The notes under the pieces are model-generated. The model was not told where the DNA came from. It did no database searches and was given only the letters and a program-made list of their open reading frames with translations. Below are positions 38,373 through 49,003 of a DNA stretch of 64,000 bases, piece by piece. Made by a program: the position numbers and the translations under genes. Every line of letters begins with the position of its first letter. The stretch's first letter is position 1. Source of the DNA: Stutzerimonas stutzeri (lineage in GTDB: Bacteria > Pseudomonadota > Gammaproteobacteria > Pseudomonadales > Pseudomonadaceae); assembly GCF_000590475.1 (NCBI RefSeq), contig NZ_CP007441.1, positions 4,160,660 through 4,224,659 on the forward strand. The letters are read 5' to 3'.

Positions 38373-38891
38373 TCAGCAGGCTGGGCGGCCCGCCGTATAC
38401 TTCTGCGCCGGATCAATGGCGGCTTCGAGGTCGCGGATCGCGGTGGCGCCGATCAGCAGGGGGTAGCGGAAATGGCTGCGGTCGGTGAGGTTCACTTCGG
38501 CGTCATGTAGCTGGTCGCCGATGCACAGCTGCATCTCGACCACCGGCCGCTCGGCGACGTCCGGCCCACGCTCCAGATCGGTATCGTCATCGCTTGCCGC
38601 CTCCTCTGCCCGGGTCTTGATCTCGGCAATGCGTGCGAGCGGCCGCTCGTAAAAGGTGTCGCCAGCGCCTTCGACCGCCAGGCGGAAGCGCACCCAGTCC
38701 TCGCCTTCACGTTCGAAACGCTCGATGTCCCGAGCCGACAACGAGGCGGTCATCGCGCCGGTGTCCATCTTGGCCTTGAGCGTCTTGCCGAGATCCTCGA
38801 CCTTGATCTGTTCATAGCGGCCAAAGAGCGTCGGCTCTGCGGCAATGGCGGGAAGGGATAGCGCACTGAGCAGCAACAACAAACGGGACAA
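38373..38891 (-). CDS. Retropepsin-like periplasmic protein (PF05618, 'ATP-dependent zinc protease' family)
   Basis: A 172-residue secreted protein (signal MSRLLLLLSALSLPAIAA) with the aspartic-protease-like motif KAKMDTGAMTASLSA and the second loop LLIGATAIRDL. The family name in databases is misleading; members have a retropepsin fold, and related proteins act in cell-wall or glycan-related processes. It is followed by a terminator and appears to be a single-gene unit divergent from dbpA. Confidence 0.85.
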   Translation of the reverse strand: MSRLLLLLSALSLPAIAAEPTLFGRYEQIKVEDLGKTLKAKMDTGAMTASLSARDIERFEREGEDWVRFRLAVEGAGDTFYERPLARIAEIKTRAEEAASDDDTDLERGPDVAERPVVEMQLCIGDQLHDAEVNLTDRSHFRYPLLIGATAIRDLEAAIDPAQKYTAGRPAC

Positions 38892-39006
38892 AACAGCCTC
38901 CTGGGAGTATCCATTGACTTCCTTTGGGACTCGCTTCGGCTGTATCCGTTCCGGCCACGCGACGACCGCACAGGCCTGTTAGACTGCCCGCCACCTCCTC
39001 TTGCAG

Positions 39007-40395
<1,389 letters not shown>

Positions 40396-40484
40396 GACTG
40401 GCTGGAAGCCAAAGCGGGAATTTCGCGCGGGTGCGCGGGTTTTCGTCCGGCTCCATCACCCGACGCCGCTGGCTTTTTGCACCG

Positions 40485-40549
40485 GCTTCGATGGGTTGCA
40501 CCCATCCGACGAAGCTGACGTAGGGTGGATCACGCTTCACCGATCCGCC
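40485..40549. repeat. REP-like palindromes between dbpA and phoX
   Basis: Two hairpin units: a GATGGGT-TGC-ACCCATC stem with flanking CTTCG/CGAAG complementarity, and GTAGGGTGGATCACGCTTCACCGATCCGCC (shown as its two arms GGTGGATC and GATCCGCC). These match the GTAGGGTGGAT class common in Pseudomonas intergenic DNA. They lie between convergent genes. Confidence 0.6.
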
Positions 40550-40649
40550 ACTCGCGGCCACGGTGTACATAAGACGCGACACCCACCCCACAAGTCCAAG
40601 CGCAAGGCTTTACTTCCGGCTTCCTGCCTCAGGCTTCCCGCTGCTTCTC

Positions 40650-42128
40650 TTACAACGACCCACGCGCCCACGGGCCCCAGATGGCAAAGGTGATGCCTGG
40701 GGTCTGGATATTGACGAAGAGGAAATGTCCACTCGGGTCGAAACAGGCGCCGCAGAACTCACGGTTGCGGTAATCGCCACCGGACACCTTCTTGCCGGCG
40801 GCCGCGGCCTGTATGTCGTCGAATGCCACATTGTTCTTGGCGAAAATATAGGCCTCACCCGCCGTAGTCAGCCCCAACAGACGTTCGCCGAAGCCGTACA
40901 CATCCTGCACGCCGCCGCCATCCTCGCAAAGCAACAGGCCGCCGCGCGGGCTGACGGTGATGTTGTCCGGGTTGTTGGCGACCTCGGCATCGGTGGAGGC
41001 GAAGATGCAGGTCAGCCGATCGGTCGCCAAGTCGTGCATCCAGACCGCACCGCGGCCATAACCGGCACGCCCCTGGTCGTCGGCACCGGCACTGGTGTCG
41101 ACGATGAACAGCCTGCCTTCGCTGTACCAGATGCCCTCGCCACGGCTCATGCTCAGACCTCCCGCCTGACGGGCCTGGGCGAAGGGACCGCTGCCCTCCG
41201 GCTGCGGATCGAGATCCGGATCCGCTACTTCAACCCACTCCAGTTGGTAGCTGTCGCCCTGCTTCGGCGCGTGCAAGTCGACCAGCGCCCGGTTGCGCAC
41301 CCGCGCCGCCTGCAGGATACCGCCCACGGCGAGCGAACCCGGTTGCTGGCTGGCATCGGTCGGTATGTAGCGGTAGTAACCGGCCTGGTTGCGCGCATCT
41401 TCGGTCAGGTAGACGTAACTGTTGCGTGGGTCGACGGCCACCGCCTCATGGGCGAAGCGGCCCATCTGGATGATTGGCTGACCGGTGGTCAGCGCCGGGT
41501 CTGCCGTCACTTCGAAGACATAGCCGTGGGCGCGGCCGCCGACGCTGCGGTAGTCGGCGGTGGTTTCTTCACAGGACAGCCAGGTGCCCCACGGCGAAAC
41601 GCCGCCAGCACAGTTGGTACGCGTGCCTCCCAGACTGGGCAGGGTGCGTACCGGCTGCTCGATGTCCCGCGACACGTACAGGTTAGTAGTGCCCCCGGCC
41701 GGACGCTGGCCGTTGGCGAGCGTGACACCGTCATAGATACCATTGGCTTCGATCAGGCTCCCGGTGCCGACTTCATGGTTGCGCACCAGCACGATTTCCG
41801 GACCATTCGGACCGCGACGCACATTGATGACGCCCATGCCGTCGTGAGACGAGGGGACCGGCTGGCCATTTTCCATCAGATCGCCGGTCCAGGAGAAACT
41901 CCTGTACTGGAAGCCGTCGGGCAACTGCAGCAACTCCAGGCCGGTACTCAGATCCTTGGTCGGTCGCAGCGGGCCGTAGCTGCTACGGACCACTCCGGCG
42001 CCGCGGCCTTGTGCGTTGCGCGCTGCGAAGGCTTGCAACGTACCAAGAAACGGCGTGGTGGCCACCACGGCGGCGATGGCGCTGCCCTTGAGCAGGTTGC
42101 GGCGGCTGGCATCATGTTCACGGTTCAT
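40650..42128 (-). CDS. PhoX-family alkaline phosphatase (DUF839)
   Basis: A 492-residue protein with a Tat signal (SRRNLLKG, then hydrophobic AAVVATTPFLGTLQAFA) as expected for cofactor-loaded PhoX. Family motifs include PDGFQYRSFSWTGDLM, VLVRNHEVG, NCAGGVSPWGTWLSCEET and DPRNSYVYLTEDAR. PhoX enzymes bind calcium and iron and release phosphate from many esters in the periplasm. GAGGA precedes the ATG. No Pho box was found with confidence. Confidence 0.88.
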   Translation of the reverse strand: MNREHDASRRNLLKGSAIAAVVATTPFLGTLQAFAARNAQGRGAGVVRSSYGPLRPTKDLSTGLELLQLPDGFQYRSFSWTGDLMENGQPVPSSHDGMGVINVRRGPNGPEIVLVRNHEVGTGSLIEANGIYDGVTLANGQRPAGGTTNLYVSRDIEQPVRTLPSLGGTRTNCAGGVSPWGTWLSCEETTADYRSVGGRAHGYVFEVTADPALTTGQPIIQMGRFAHEAVAVDPRNSYVYLTEDARNQAGYYRYIPTDASQQPGSLAVGGILQAARVRNRALVDLHAPKQGDSYQLEWVEVADPDLDPQPEGSGPFAQARQAGGLSMSRGEGIWYSEGRLFIVDTSAGADDQGRAGYGRGAVWMHDLATDRLTCIFASTDAEVANNPDNITVSPRGGLLLCEDGGGVQDVYGFGERLLGLTTAGEAYIFAKNNVAFDDIQAAAAGKKVSGGDYRNREFCGACFDPSGHFLFVNIQTPGITFAIWGPWARGSL

Positions 42129-42320
42129 GCGGTGTCCTCTTTTATCGGAATGGGGAGGGGCGCATGGAATGAAGCCAGACGATTACGGCGGAACGATGAC
42201 CAAGCGATGGCGTTCCGGTGATACGGGACGGATGGACGGTATAAGCTTTGCATCGCAAGCCGTGACGTCTGCACGCCGCAGACGTCCAACCCCCTTTCCA
42301 CAGCCAGGTTCGACTGCCCC

Positions 42321-44507
42321 ATGCGTTCACCATCGCTCAGCCATTCCCTGCGCCGCCTCTGGGCCCTGGAGAAGTTCGGCTACAGCCTTCGCGTATTGAT
42401 CGCTCTGGCCGGCAGCATGGGCCTCAGTTGGTACCTCGGACAGCCCACGCTGGCCATCCCCCTGTTTCTCGGGGTGATCGCCAGCGCCTTGGCGGAGACC
42501 GACGATAGCTGGCTCGGCCGGCTCTCGGCCCTGCTGGTTACACTGCTGTGCTTCAGCATCGCGACGGCCTCAGTGCAACTACTGTTTCCTTACCCGTGGC
42601 TGTTCGCCCTTGGCATGGCTGTCGCCGCGTTCGCTCTGGTCATGCTCGGCGCCCTGGGCGAGCGATACGCGACCATTGCCCAGGCCACGCTGATCCTATC
42701 CATTTACAGCATGATCGCCGCCGATCAGCGCGGCGGCGAGGCGCTTCATCCCTGGCGCGATCCATTATTGCTGCTGGCCGGGGCAACCTGGTACGGACTG
42801 TTGTCGGTGCTCTGGAATGCGCTGTTTTCGCACCAGCCGGTGCAGCAGAGCCTGGCCAGGCTGTACCGGGAACTGGGCCGGTACTTCAAACTCAAGGCCT
42901 CGTTATTCGAGCCGGTGCGTCAACTCGATGTAGAGGAGCGCCGCCTGCAACTGGCGCAGCAGAACGGTCGCGTCGTCAGCGCACTCAACGCCACCAAGGA
43001 AACCCTGCTGCACCGACTCGGTACTGGACGACCGGGGGTGAAGATCAGCCATTACCTCAAGCTCTATTTCCTCGCCCAGGACCTGCATGAGCGTGTCAGT
43101 TCCTCGCACTACCCCTATCAGGCGTTGGCCGAGGCCTTCTTCCACAGCGATGTACTGTTCCGCTGCGGCCGACTGTTGCGGCTGCAGGGTGTGGCCTGTG
43201 CGGAACTGGCCAACGCAGTACAGCTGCGCCAACCCTTCCGCTACAGCGAAGCCAATGCGCAGGCGCTGGCCGACCTCGAGTCGTCGCTGGAACACCTGCG
43301 GATGCAGAGCAACCCTGCCTGGCGTGGACTGTTGCGCTCACTGCGCGCCTTGTCGGGCAACCTGTCGACAATGCAGCGCCAGCTCGCCAGCGCCAGCAAC
43401 CCGGATGCACTCGAGGGCGAGCAGGACAGCAGCTTGCTGGACCGCGATCCGCAATCGGTACGCGACGCCTTCGCGCGCATCCGCCTGCAACTGACGCCCA
43501 CCTCGTTGCTGTTTCGCCACGCCCTGCGTATGAGCCTGGCGCTGGTCTGCGGCTACGCGGTGCTGCATGCGATTCATCCAGAACAGGGCTACTGGGTGCT
43601 GCTGACGACAGTATTCGTCTGCCAACCGAACTACGGCGCGACTCGGATCAAGCTGGTGCAGCGGGTGACCGGCACCGTGCTGGGGCTGGTGGTGGGCTGG
43701 GCGCTGTTCGATCTGTTCCCGAGCCAGCAGATTCAGGCGCTGTTCGCGGTGGTTGCCGGCGTGGTGTTCTTCGCCACGCGAAGCAGCCGCTACACCCTGG
43801 CGACGGCGGCGATCACGCTGCTGGTGCTGTTCTGCTTCAACCAGGTCGGCGACGGTTACGGGCTGATCTGGCCGCGCCTGGTCGACACCCTGCTGGGTAG
43901 CCTGATTGCCGCTGCCGCGGTCTTTCTGATCCTTCCAGACTGGCAAGGCCGCCGCCTCAATCAGGTGGTCGCCAATACCCTTAGCCGCAACGCGGATTAT
44001 TTGCGTCAGATCATGCACCAGTACGAGAGCGGCAAGCGCGACGACCTCGCTTACCGGCTGGCCCGACGCAACGCCCACAACGCCGATGCCGCACTGTCGA
44101 CCACGCTGTCGAACATGCTGCTGGAACCGGGCCATTTCCGAAAGGATGCCGAGACCGGTTTTCGCTTTCTGATCCTCTCGCACACCCTGCTCAATTACCT
44201 GTCGGGGCTGGGCGCGCATCGCGAGAGCTTGCCCGACGACGCCCGCGACGACCTGCTGGAAAGCGCGGCGCAACGCCTGGCGGGCGGCCTCGATGAGTTG
44301 GCGGCAGCCTTGCGGAGCAACCAGCCGGTGGCTGTTTACAGCGAAGACGAAGAATCCCTCGCGCAGCAGCTTGAACAGGCATCCGAAGACATGGACGATG
44401 CGCATCGTCTGCTGCAGACGCAGTTGGGTCTGATCTGTCGTCAACTGGCGCCACTACGCAGCATGGCCAGCCACCTGGTTCGCCGGGCACCCTCGCCTCA
44501 GCCCTGA
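42321..44507 (+). CDS. yccS: YccS/YhfK-family inner-membrane protein (FUSC)
   Basis: A 728-residue protein with two membrane bundles (about 20-180 and 385-535), each followed by a cytosolic helical domain, the build of the FUSC/aromatic-acid-exporter-like family. Sequence such as GLSWYLGQPTLAIPLFLGVIASALAETDD and QPNYGATRIKLVQRVTGT is typical of YccS. The role is probably efflux; substrate unknown. A -10-like TATAAGCT lies about 80 bp upstream. Confidence 0.88.
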   Translation: MRSPSLSHSLRRLWALEKFGYSLRVLIALAGSMGLSWYLGQPTLAIPLFLGVIASALAETDDSWLGRLSALLVTLLCFSIATASVQLLFPYPWLFALGMAVAAFALVMLGALGERYATIAQATLILSIYSMIAADQRGGEALHPWRDPLLLLAGATWYGLLSVLWNALFSHQPVQQSLARLYRELGRYFKLKASLFEPVRQLDVEERRLQLAQQNGRVVSALNATKETLLHRLGTGRPGVKISHYLKLYFLAQDLHERVSSSHYPYQALAEAFFHSDVLFRCGRLLRLQGVACAELANAVQLRQPFRYSEANAQALADLESSLEHLRMQSNPAWRGLLRSLRALSGNLSTMQRQLASASNPDALEGEQDSSLLDRDPQSVRDAFARIRLQLTPTSLLFRHALRMSLALVCGYAVLHAIHPEQGYWVLLTTVFVCQPNYGATRIKLVQRVTGTVLGLVVGWALFDLFPSQQIQALFAVVAGVVFFATRSSRYTLATAAITLLVLFCFNQVGDGYGLIWPRLVDTLLGSLIAAAAVFLILPDWQGRRLNQVVANTLSRNADYLRQIMHQYESGKRDDLAYRLARRNAHNADAALSTTLSNMLLEPGHFRKDAETGFRFLILSHTLLNYLSGLGAHRESLPDDARDDLLESAAQRLAGGLDELAAALRSNQPVAVYSEDEESLAQQLEQASEDMDDAHRLLQTQLGLICRQLAPLRSMASHLVRRAPSPQP

Positions 44508-44720
44508 GGCAGCGATCCGGGAGCCGGCAGCCAGCGAATATTGAAATCTCTGCCCCCGCGACAACGCTCATGCCCTTGTCCCGGTCGATGGCCAAGCGCA
44601 CTGGTTCGCAGCGCACGAACCGAGCCGATCTGCTCGATCAGCGCCAAGCGCCCAAGAGCAATGCGTGGACCGTGCCGGCGGGGTACCATGCCGCGTTCTC
44701 AGGCCTGACCGAGGTGAGCG

Positions 44721-45905
44721 GTGTTGCAGACGGATGTAGTGGTGATCGGTGCCGGCGCGGCAGGGCTGATGTGTGCGTTCACCGCGGCGGCACGGGGTCG
44801 TCGGGTGCTGCTACTCGACCATGCCAACAAGGCGGGCAAGAAGATTCTCATGTCCGGTGGCGGGCGCTGCAATTTCACCAATATGTACACCGAGCCGGCG
44901 AACTTCCTCTCCGCCAATCCGCACTTCTGCAAATCCGCGCTGGCTCGTTATACCCAGTGGGATTTCATCGAGATGGTCAGCCGCCACGGCGTGCCCTATC
45001 ACGAGAAGAAGCTCGGCCAGCTGTTCTGCGACCACAAGGCCAGCGACATTCTCGCCATGTTGCTCGACGAATGTCAGCAGGCTGGAGTCGATATGCGGCT
45101 GAACATCGCGGTGCAGGCCGTGGAAAGAACTGAAAGCGGTTTTCAGCTGCAGAGCGACGCCGGCGAGCTTGTCTGCCAGTCGCTTGTCATTGCCACGGGT
45201 GGGCTGTCGATTCCGACGCTCGGCGCCAGTGGCTTCGGCTACCAGATCGCGCGGCAATTCGGCCACAACGTGCTGCCGACCAGCGCCGGTCTGGTGCCGT
45301 TCACCATCACCGAGCCGCAGCTAAAGGGCATGTGCGAAGCGTTGTCCGGCACTTCGGTAGAAGACTGCCTGGTCAGCTGCAACGGCCAGAGTTTTCGCGA
45401 AAATATCCTATTTACCCATCGCGGCCTTTCCGGGCCAGCGATTCTCCAGGTGTCCTCATATTGGCAATCGGGCGATGCCATCGAGATCAATTTGCTACCG
45501 CATCTGAACCTCGTCGAGTGGCTGGACGAGCAACGACGCGAGCGACCCAACACCGAGCTGAAGACACTCCTTGGCGAGCTTTTCACCCGCAAGATGGCAG
45601 GGCTGCTGAGTGAGCACTGGTTCGTTTCCAAGCCGCTGAAGCAGTACAGCCAGGGCGAGCTTGAAGAGGTGGCGGAGAAACTTGGCAAGTGGCAGCTGGT
45701 GCCCGCCGGGACCGAAGGTTATCGCACCGCAGAAGTAACGCTGGGCGGCGTGGATACTCGCGAGGTATCGTCGAAAACCTTGGAATCGCAAAAGGCAGCG
45801 GGGTTGTACTTCATCGGCGAAGTGCTCGATGTCACCGGTCACCTGGGCGGGTTCAATTTCCAATGGGCCTGGGCGTCCGCCTACGCCGCGGCGCAATACG
45901 TCTGA
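44721..45905 (+). CDS. HI0933-family NAD(P)/FAD-dependent oxidoreductase (YhiN-like)
   Basis: A 394-residue flavoprotein. FAD-binding GxGxxG motif at the N-terminus (VVVIGAGAAGLM), family motif GKKILMSGGGRCNFTN, and the C-terminal FAD contact TGHLGGFNFQWAWASG-like region. The start is GTG with GAGGTGAG upstream. The reaction is unknown for most members. Stand-alone gene. Confidence 0.88.
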   Translation: MLQTDVVVIGAGAAGLMCAFTAAARGRRVLLLDHANKAGKKILMSGGGRCNFTNMYTEPANFLSANPHFCKSALARYTQWDFIEMVSRHGVPYHEKKLGQLFCDHKASDILAMLLDECQQAGVDMRLNIAVQAVERTESGFQLQSDAGELVCQSLVIATGGLSIPTLGASGFGYQIARQFGHNVLPTSAGLVPFTITEPQLKGMCEALSGTSVEDCLVSCNGQSFRENILFTHRGLSGPAILQVSSYWQSGDAIEINLLPHLNLVEWLDEQRRERPNTELKTLLGELFTRKMAGLLSEHWFVSKPLKQYSQGELEEVAEKLGKWQLVPAGTEGYRTAEVTLGGVDTREVSSKTLESQKAAGLYFIGEVLDVTGHLGGFNFQWAWASAYAAAQYV

Positions 45906-45960
45906 CTCGCCCCTTTATTGATGTTGTCCCCGCCAGGAATGCTCCGGTGGCGGTGCGCCG

Positions 45961-46149
45961 TCACTCGTTGGACAGGTTCGATGGCGGCGAAACCTCGCGT
46001 GGCCCAGCCGGGTCAGTCGCGGTGTTCTGATACTCCTGCTGATTGTCGCTGTTGTTGTCCATCGCCGAGGGCTCATCGTCTGGCGAGCAGGCGGCAAGCA
46101 TCAGCGAAAGCGGCAACGCGGCGGCGGCAACGATACATTTCGATTTCAT
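45961..46149 (-). CDS. Small lipoprotein
   Basis: A 62-residue predicted lipoprotein: signal MKSKCIVAAAALPLSLMLAAC with lipobox LAAC, then an acidic, Asn/Gln-rich tail (DNNSDNQQEYQN). AGGAG lies upstream of the ATG. A longer frame adds 15 residues without support. It sits beside another small lipoprotein gene on the same strand 63 bp away. No family recognised. Confidence 0.72.
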   Translation of the reverse strand: MKSKCIVAAAALPLSLMLAACSPDDEPSAMDNNSDNQQEYQNTATDPAGPREVSPPSNLSNE

Positions 46150-46212
46150 ACGGTTCTCCTGCAAAGTGGGTGCCTCGCCAGACTCGCGAGACACCCCACG
46201 GGTTCGAGGCTT

Positions 46213-46554
46213 TTACTGCGAAGTACCCGTACCGCTTCCATTGGTGTTGGGCGCAGTACCAGCACCCGACTCAGTGCCCATACCGCTGCCGTTGTCAGCT
46301 GGCGCGGTGCCCATACCGGTTCCGGTACCGGTCTCCGCACCTGCACCCGTGCCGGTGCCAGTGGTGCCTGGGCCTGCACCCGTACCGGCGCCAGTGCCGG
46401 TGTCAGAGCCGGCCGGCGGCGTGGTGGCCGGTGGTGTAGCAGGCTGCTCGGTTGTGGGCTGCGGCGGCATTTCGTCGCGTTTGGGCTCCTCATCCGGGCC
46501 ACAACCAACCAGCAACAGACCTAGAACAGGGGCAGATAAATAAGCAAGACGCAT
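46213..46554 (-). CDS. Gly/Thr-rich low-complexity lipoprotein
   Basis: A 113-residue predicted lipoprotein (MRLAYLSAPVLGLLLVGC, lipobox LVGC) with a Pro/Thr linker and then about 65 residues built of GTG, GAG and GSG units. TAGGAGGTGA precedes the ATG, an excellent ribosome site. The tail should be disordered and may span part of the periplasm or be exposed. No family recognised; the repeat length could vary between strains. Confidence 0.7.
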   Translation of the reverse strand: MRLAYLSAPVLGLLLVGCGPDEEPKRDEMPPQPTTEQPATPPATTPPAGSDTGTGAGTGAGPGTTGTGTGAGAETGTGTGMGTAPADNGSGMGTESGAGTAPNTNGSGTGTSQ

Positions 46555-46682
46555 GGGGTCACCTCCTACAGAGTGAGCCGGCGGGTAGCCAGCGAATTCT
46601 TGAATCATCGATTCCACAGAAGTTGACCCTTGCTATCGCCAAGAGTGCCTTGGCACGCCAAAGCTAGCGCTGACGGCCGTAC

Positions 46683-46946
46683 TCAAAGTCGATTTCCAAT
46701 GACGTTTGGCTGGCCTGCGGCAGCAAGCGCCCTTGGAAATACGCTGCGTCGCTGACTGGGATTGCAGTGCGGCTGGGCCGGCTGACCGTAACGCTGGACG
46801 TTCTGACAGCCCTCGTTGAACAGAGAATCGCGATTGTTCGGGGCGCTCACCCCTTCGGCGCTCAACGCCAAGCCGAGGCTATAAGCCGGGACGATAATCG
46901 CCCGTGAGGATGGCGGCCGAACGGCGTCCGCCGGGCGCAGCGACAT
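46683..46946 (-). CDS. Possible small secreted protein (doubtful)
   Basis: An 87-residue frame. The stretch AYSLGLALSAEGVSA looks like the end of a signal peptide, followed by a Cys- and Gln-containing segment (NNRDSLFNEGCQNVQRYGQ). Codons in the middle look coding. There is no ribosome site before the ATG, and the first 20 residues (Pro/Arg-rich) do not suit a signal n-region, so the gene may be decayed at its 5' end. The rest of the 46555-47083 gap shows nothing else. Confidence 0.3.
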   Translation of the reverse strand: MSLRPADAVRPPSSRAIIVPAYSLGLALSAEGVSAPNNRDSLFNEGCQNVQRYGQPAQPHCNPSQRRSVFPRALAAAGQPNVIGNRL

Positions 46947-47048
46947 AGAACGGCGGTCAACTCTGAAGATGCGAGGTGGATAGCGCTCAGATAGCCGAGC
47001 AAGATCGAGGCATCAGCAAAACCGATCCAAACAACTCGGGACCCAGTC

Positions 47049-47074
47049 AAGCAAACCGGGGTTAGGCACCCCGG
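47049..47074 (-). terminator. Terminator of the hemerythrin gene
   Basis: On the minus strand CCGGGG-TGCCTAA-CCCCGG followed by TTTGCTT, about 10 bp after the stop codon of the hemerythrin-domain gene. Confidence 0.75.
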
Positions 47075-47083
47075 CTACAGCAC

Positions 47084-47557
47084 TCAGGCCGCTTGTTTGG
47101 CGCTGAGCTCCTTCTTCAGACGCTCCTTCAGTTCGGCCATCTGTTCGCCCATTTCTTCCAATCGGCTCTGACCGAACAGTTCACGGGCCTTGGGGAACAT
47201 TTCTGATTCTTCCTCCTCGATGTGGTGCTCAAGCAGCTCCTTGCACACCTTGGCACGGCCGGAAAACTCGAAAGTCGACGGATCGGTCGATTTGAGGTCG
47301 GGCAGCACGAGCGAATCAACCGCGCGGTGCTCTTCCTTCGCCTCGTAATACATTTTCAGCTCTTCCTTGCCTCCGGCCTCCTTGTAGGCGGGATAAAGAA
47401 TCTGCTCCTCGAGCTGGGTGTGAATGGTGATTTCCATCTCCAGCTTCTGCAGCAGCTCGGCGCGAGTCTTGACGGCACGCTCGGTGCTCTCGGTCAAACG
47501 CGTCAGGATGTCTTTCACTTTTTCGTGATCATCTATCAACAGGTCGATGGCGTTCAT
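47084..47557 (-). CDS. Hemerythrin-domain protein
   Basis: A 157-residue cytosolic four-helix protein with the metal ligands of hemerythrin HHE domains: His in DDHEKV, HTQLEEQILYP, EEHRAVD and the motif LEHHIEEEESEMFP. It probably binds a di-iron centre and oxygen or nitric oxide. GAGGAAT precedes the ATG and a terminator follows. The C-terminal 30 residues are a charged helix. Confidence 0.9.
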   Translation of the reverse strand: MNAIDLLIDDHEKVKDILTRLTESTERAVKTRAELLQKLEMEITIHTQLEEQILYPAYKEAGGKEELKMYYEAKEEHRAVDSLVLPDLKSTDPSTFEFSGRAKVCKELLEHHIEEEESEMFPKARELFGQSRLEEMGEQMAELKERLKKELSAKQAA

Positions 47558-47685
47558 ATGGATTCCTCATCGCTATCAGGCTTTGCGAAGCATCCAGGCT
47601 CTTTCGGCCCAGTCGGATCGCCTGCGCTGGAGTGCGCAACGTGTACAGTCGACCGGCCTGCAGTCCTGCAAGCCGGGCGCGTGGC

Positions 47686-47964
47686 TCAGGCGTACTCGTA
47701 AGTAGGCAGCCCGGTGCGGCTCTGGCTTTGCAAGCGGGCGATAGCCGGCGACATGCCAGCCTCAAGCGCCAGGTCACGGCGTATCGAGCTGATGACCCAT
47801 TCCAGCTGAATATTGGTCTGGGTCTGTCCCTTGGAAAGGGCGCGCTTGATGACATCCCGATCATCGTTACGCAACGTCAGTAAGAGCCCGCCGTCCGGAC
47901 GCGGGTGGGTAATTACTTCGAACTCTGGAAACGCGGCAGAGAGAACTTTTTCAGCGGCAATCAT
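47686..47964 (-). CDS. DUF3509-family protein
   Basis: A 92-residue protein matching the pseudomonad DUF3509 family: VLSAAFPEFEVITHPRPDGG, then ISSIRRDLALEAG at the usual place. No signal peptide or membrane span. GGAG lies 9 bases before the ATG. Function unknown; the family is largely restricted to Pseudomonas, which supports the source assignment. Confidence 0.85.
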   Translation of the reverse strand: MIAAEKVLSAAFPEFEVITHPRPDGGLLLTLRNDDRDVIKRALSKGQTQTNIQLEWVISSIRRDLALEAGMSPAIARLQSQSRTGLPTYEYA

Positions 47965-48166
47965 TATTGTGTACTCCAGTTATGGTCCAGCGTCCATAGA
48001 TGGAGCAGCGTTCGTGCCAACCGGAGGAGATAGTTAAATCCACGAAATTCAGTGACTTACGTCACATAATAGCGTTTTGGCTGCATGCAAAACGCATGAA
48101 CCCAAGTTTCTCGGCATGCATTCTGCTTTGCCCGATGAACAACCGCTGCCTCCTGATGTCCCCCGC

Positions 48167-48787
48167 TCAACCCTTGCGCCAGACGCTGGCGAGCCAAGGC
48201 TGCTGGTCACGAGGCAAACCCGTAGGCCGGTAATAGTGCTCGAGCTCGACGAAGCCCACCGACTGAAGCAATCCATTCCAGGTTGGCCAGTCATACCAGG
48301 CGCCATAGCGCGCGCCACTCCAGCCTTCCTGGTTGTTGCCACGCGGGTTGGAGGCGAACAGCACGCCTCCGCTGCGAAGTGCCGCATGCAGCTTCAGCAG
48401 AACGCCGGCGATTTCTCGGCTGGGCACATGGAACAGCACCGCATTGGCGAAGATGCCATCGAACGCTCCGGCGGGAAGATCCAGTTGCAGGAGGTTCTGG
48501 TGCAGCACTTCGCAACCGGTTTCGGCCCGCGCCATCTGCACGAAGGGCTCGGCTCCTTCCAACCCGACGGCGACATGGCCCCGCGCCGTGAAGGCCTTGA
48601 GGTCGCGCCCCGGACCGCAGCCCAGATCAAGTATGCGAAAGGGCGGCTCGCCGTGAATATGCCGCAGCAGCGCGTCGATGTTCTGGCTGACGTCGTGGTC
48701 ACGGGTACCTTCGCGAAACGCCTCGGCATTGGCACGATAGTCGTCCAGGGTCCGGTCGGCGATGGTACGGGGGGTTTCGTCGGTCAT
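48167..48787 (-). CDS. SAM-dependent class I methyltransferase
   Basis: A 206-residue methyltransferase. Motif I ILDLGCGPGRDLKAF, motif II acidic residue in GLEGAEPFV, and motif post-I/IV region FDGIFANAVLFHVP. Close in build to small-molecule or ubiquinone-type methyltransferases, but the substrate is unknown. GGGAG precedes the ATG. The 200-bp gap before the next leftward gene shows nothing. Confidence 0.85.
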   Translation of the reverse strand: MTDETPRTIADRTLDDYRANAEAFREGTRDHDVSQNIDALLRHIHGEPPFRILDLGCGPGRDLKAFTARGHVAVGLEGAEPFVQMARAETGCEVLHQNLLQLDLPAGAFDGIFANAVLFHVPSREIAGVLLKLHAALRSGGVLFASNPRGNNQEGWSGARYGAWYDWPTWNGLLQSVGFVELEHYYRPTGLPRDQQPWLASVWRKG

Positions 48788-49003
48788 GATGGCTCCCGAA
48801 AATGGTTGGCGCTTTAGCCCTCATGGGGCATGGTTTGATTGCCGACGCGCACCCGTTCTACTGTGGCGCGCCAATAAAGGCTTGACGAATGGTCTTGTGA
48901 CCCTGAACTTGCGGAATGCCTCAACGCTCCAACGTGCTTGTCCCGAGCCGGATTAATCACCGGCCTGACGCAAACGTCCACCGAAACGTCGAGAATCGCT
49001 TCG

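Noticed and set aside
44498..44689. 63-codon leftward frame between yccS and the flavoprotein gene
   Set aside because: Some segments look protein-like (RDFNIRWLPAPGSLPQG), but there is no ribosome site, no known family and the composition is Arg/Gly-rich. I could not support it.
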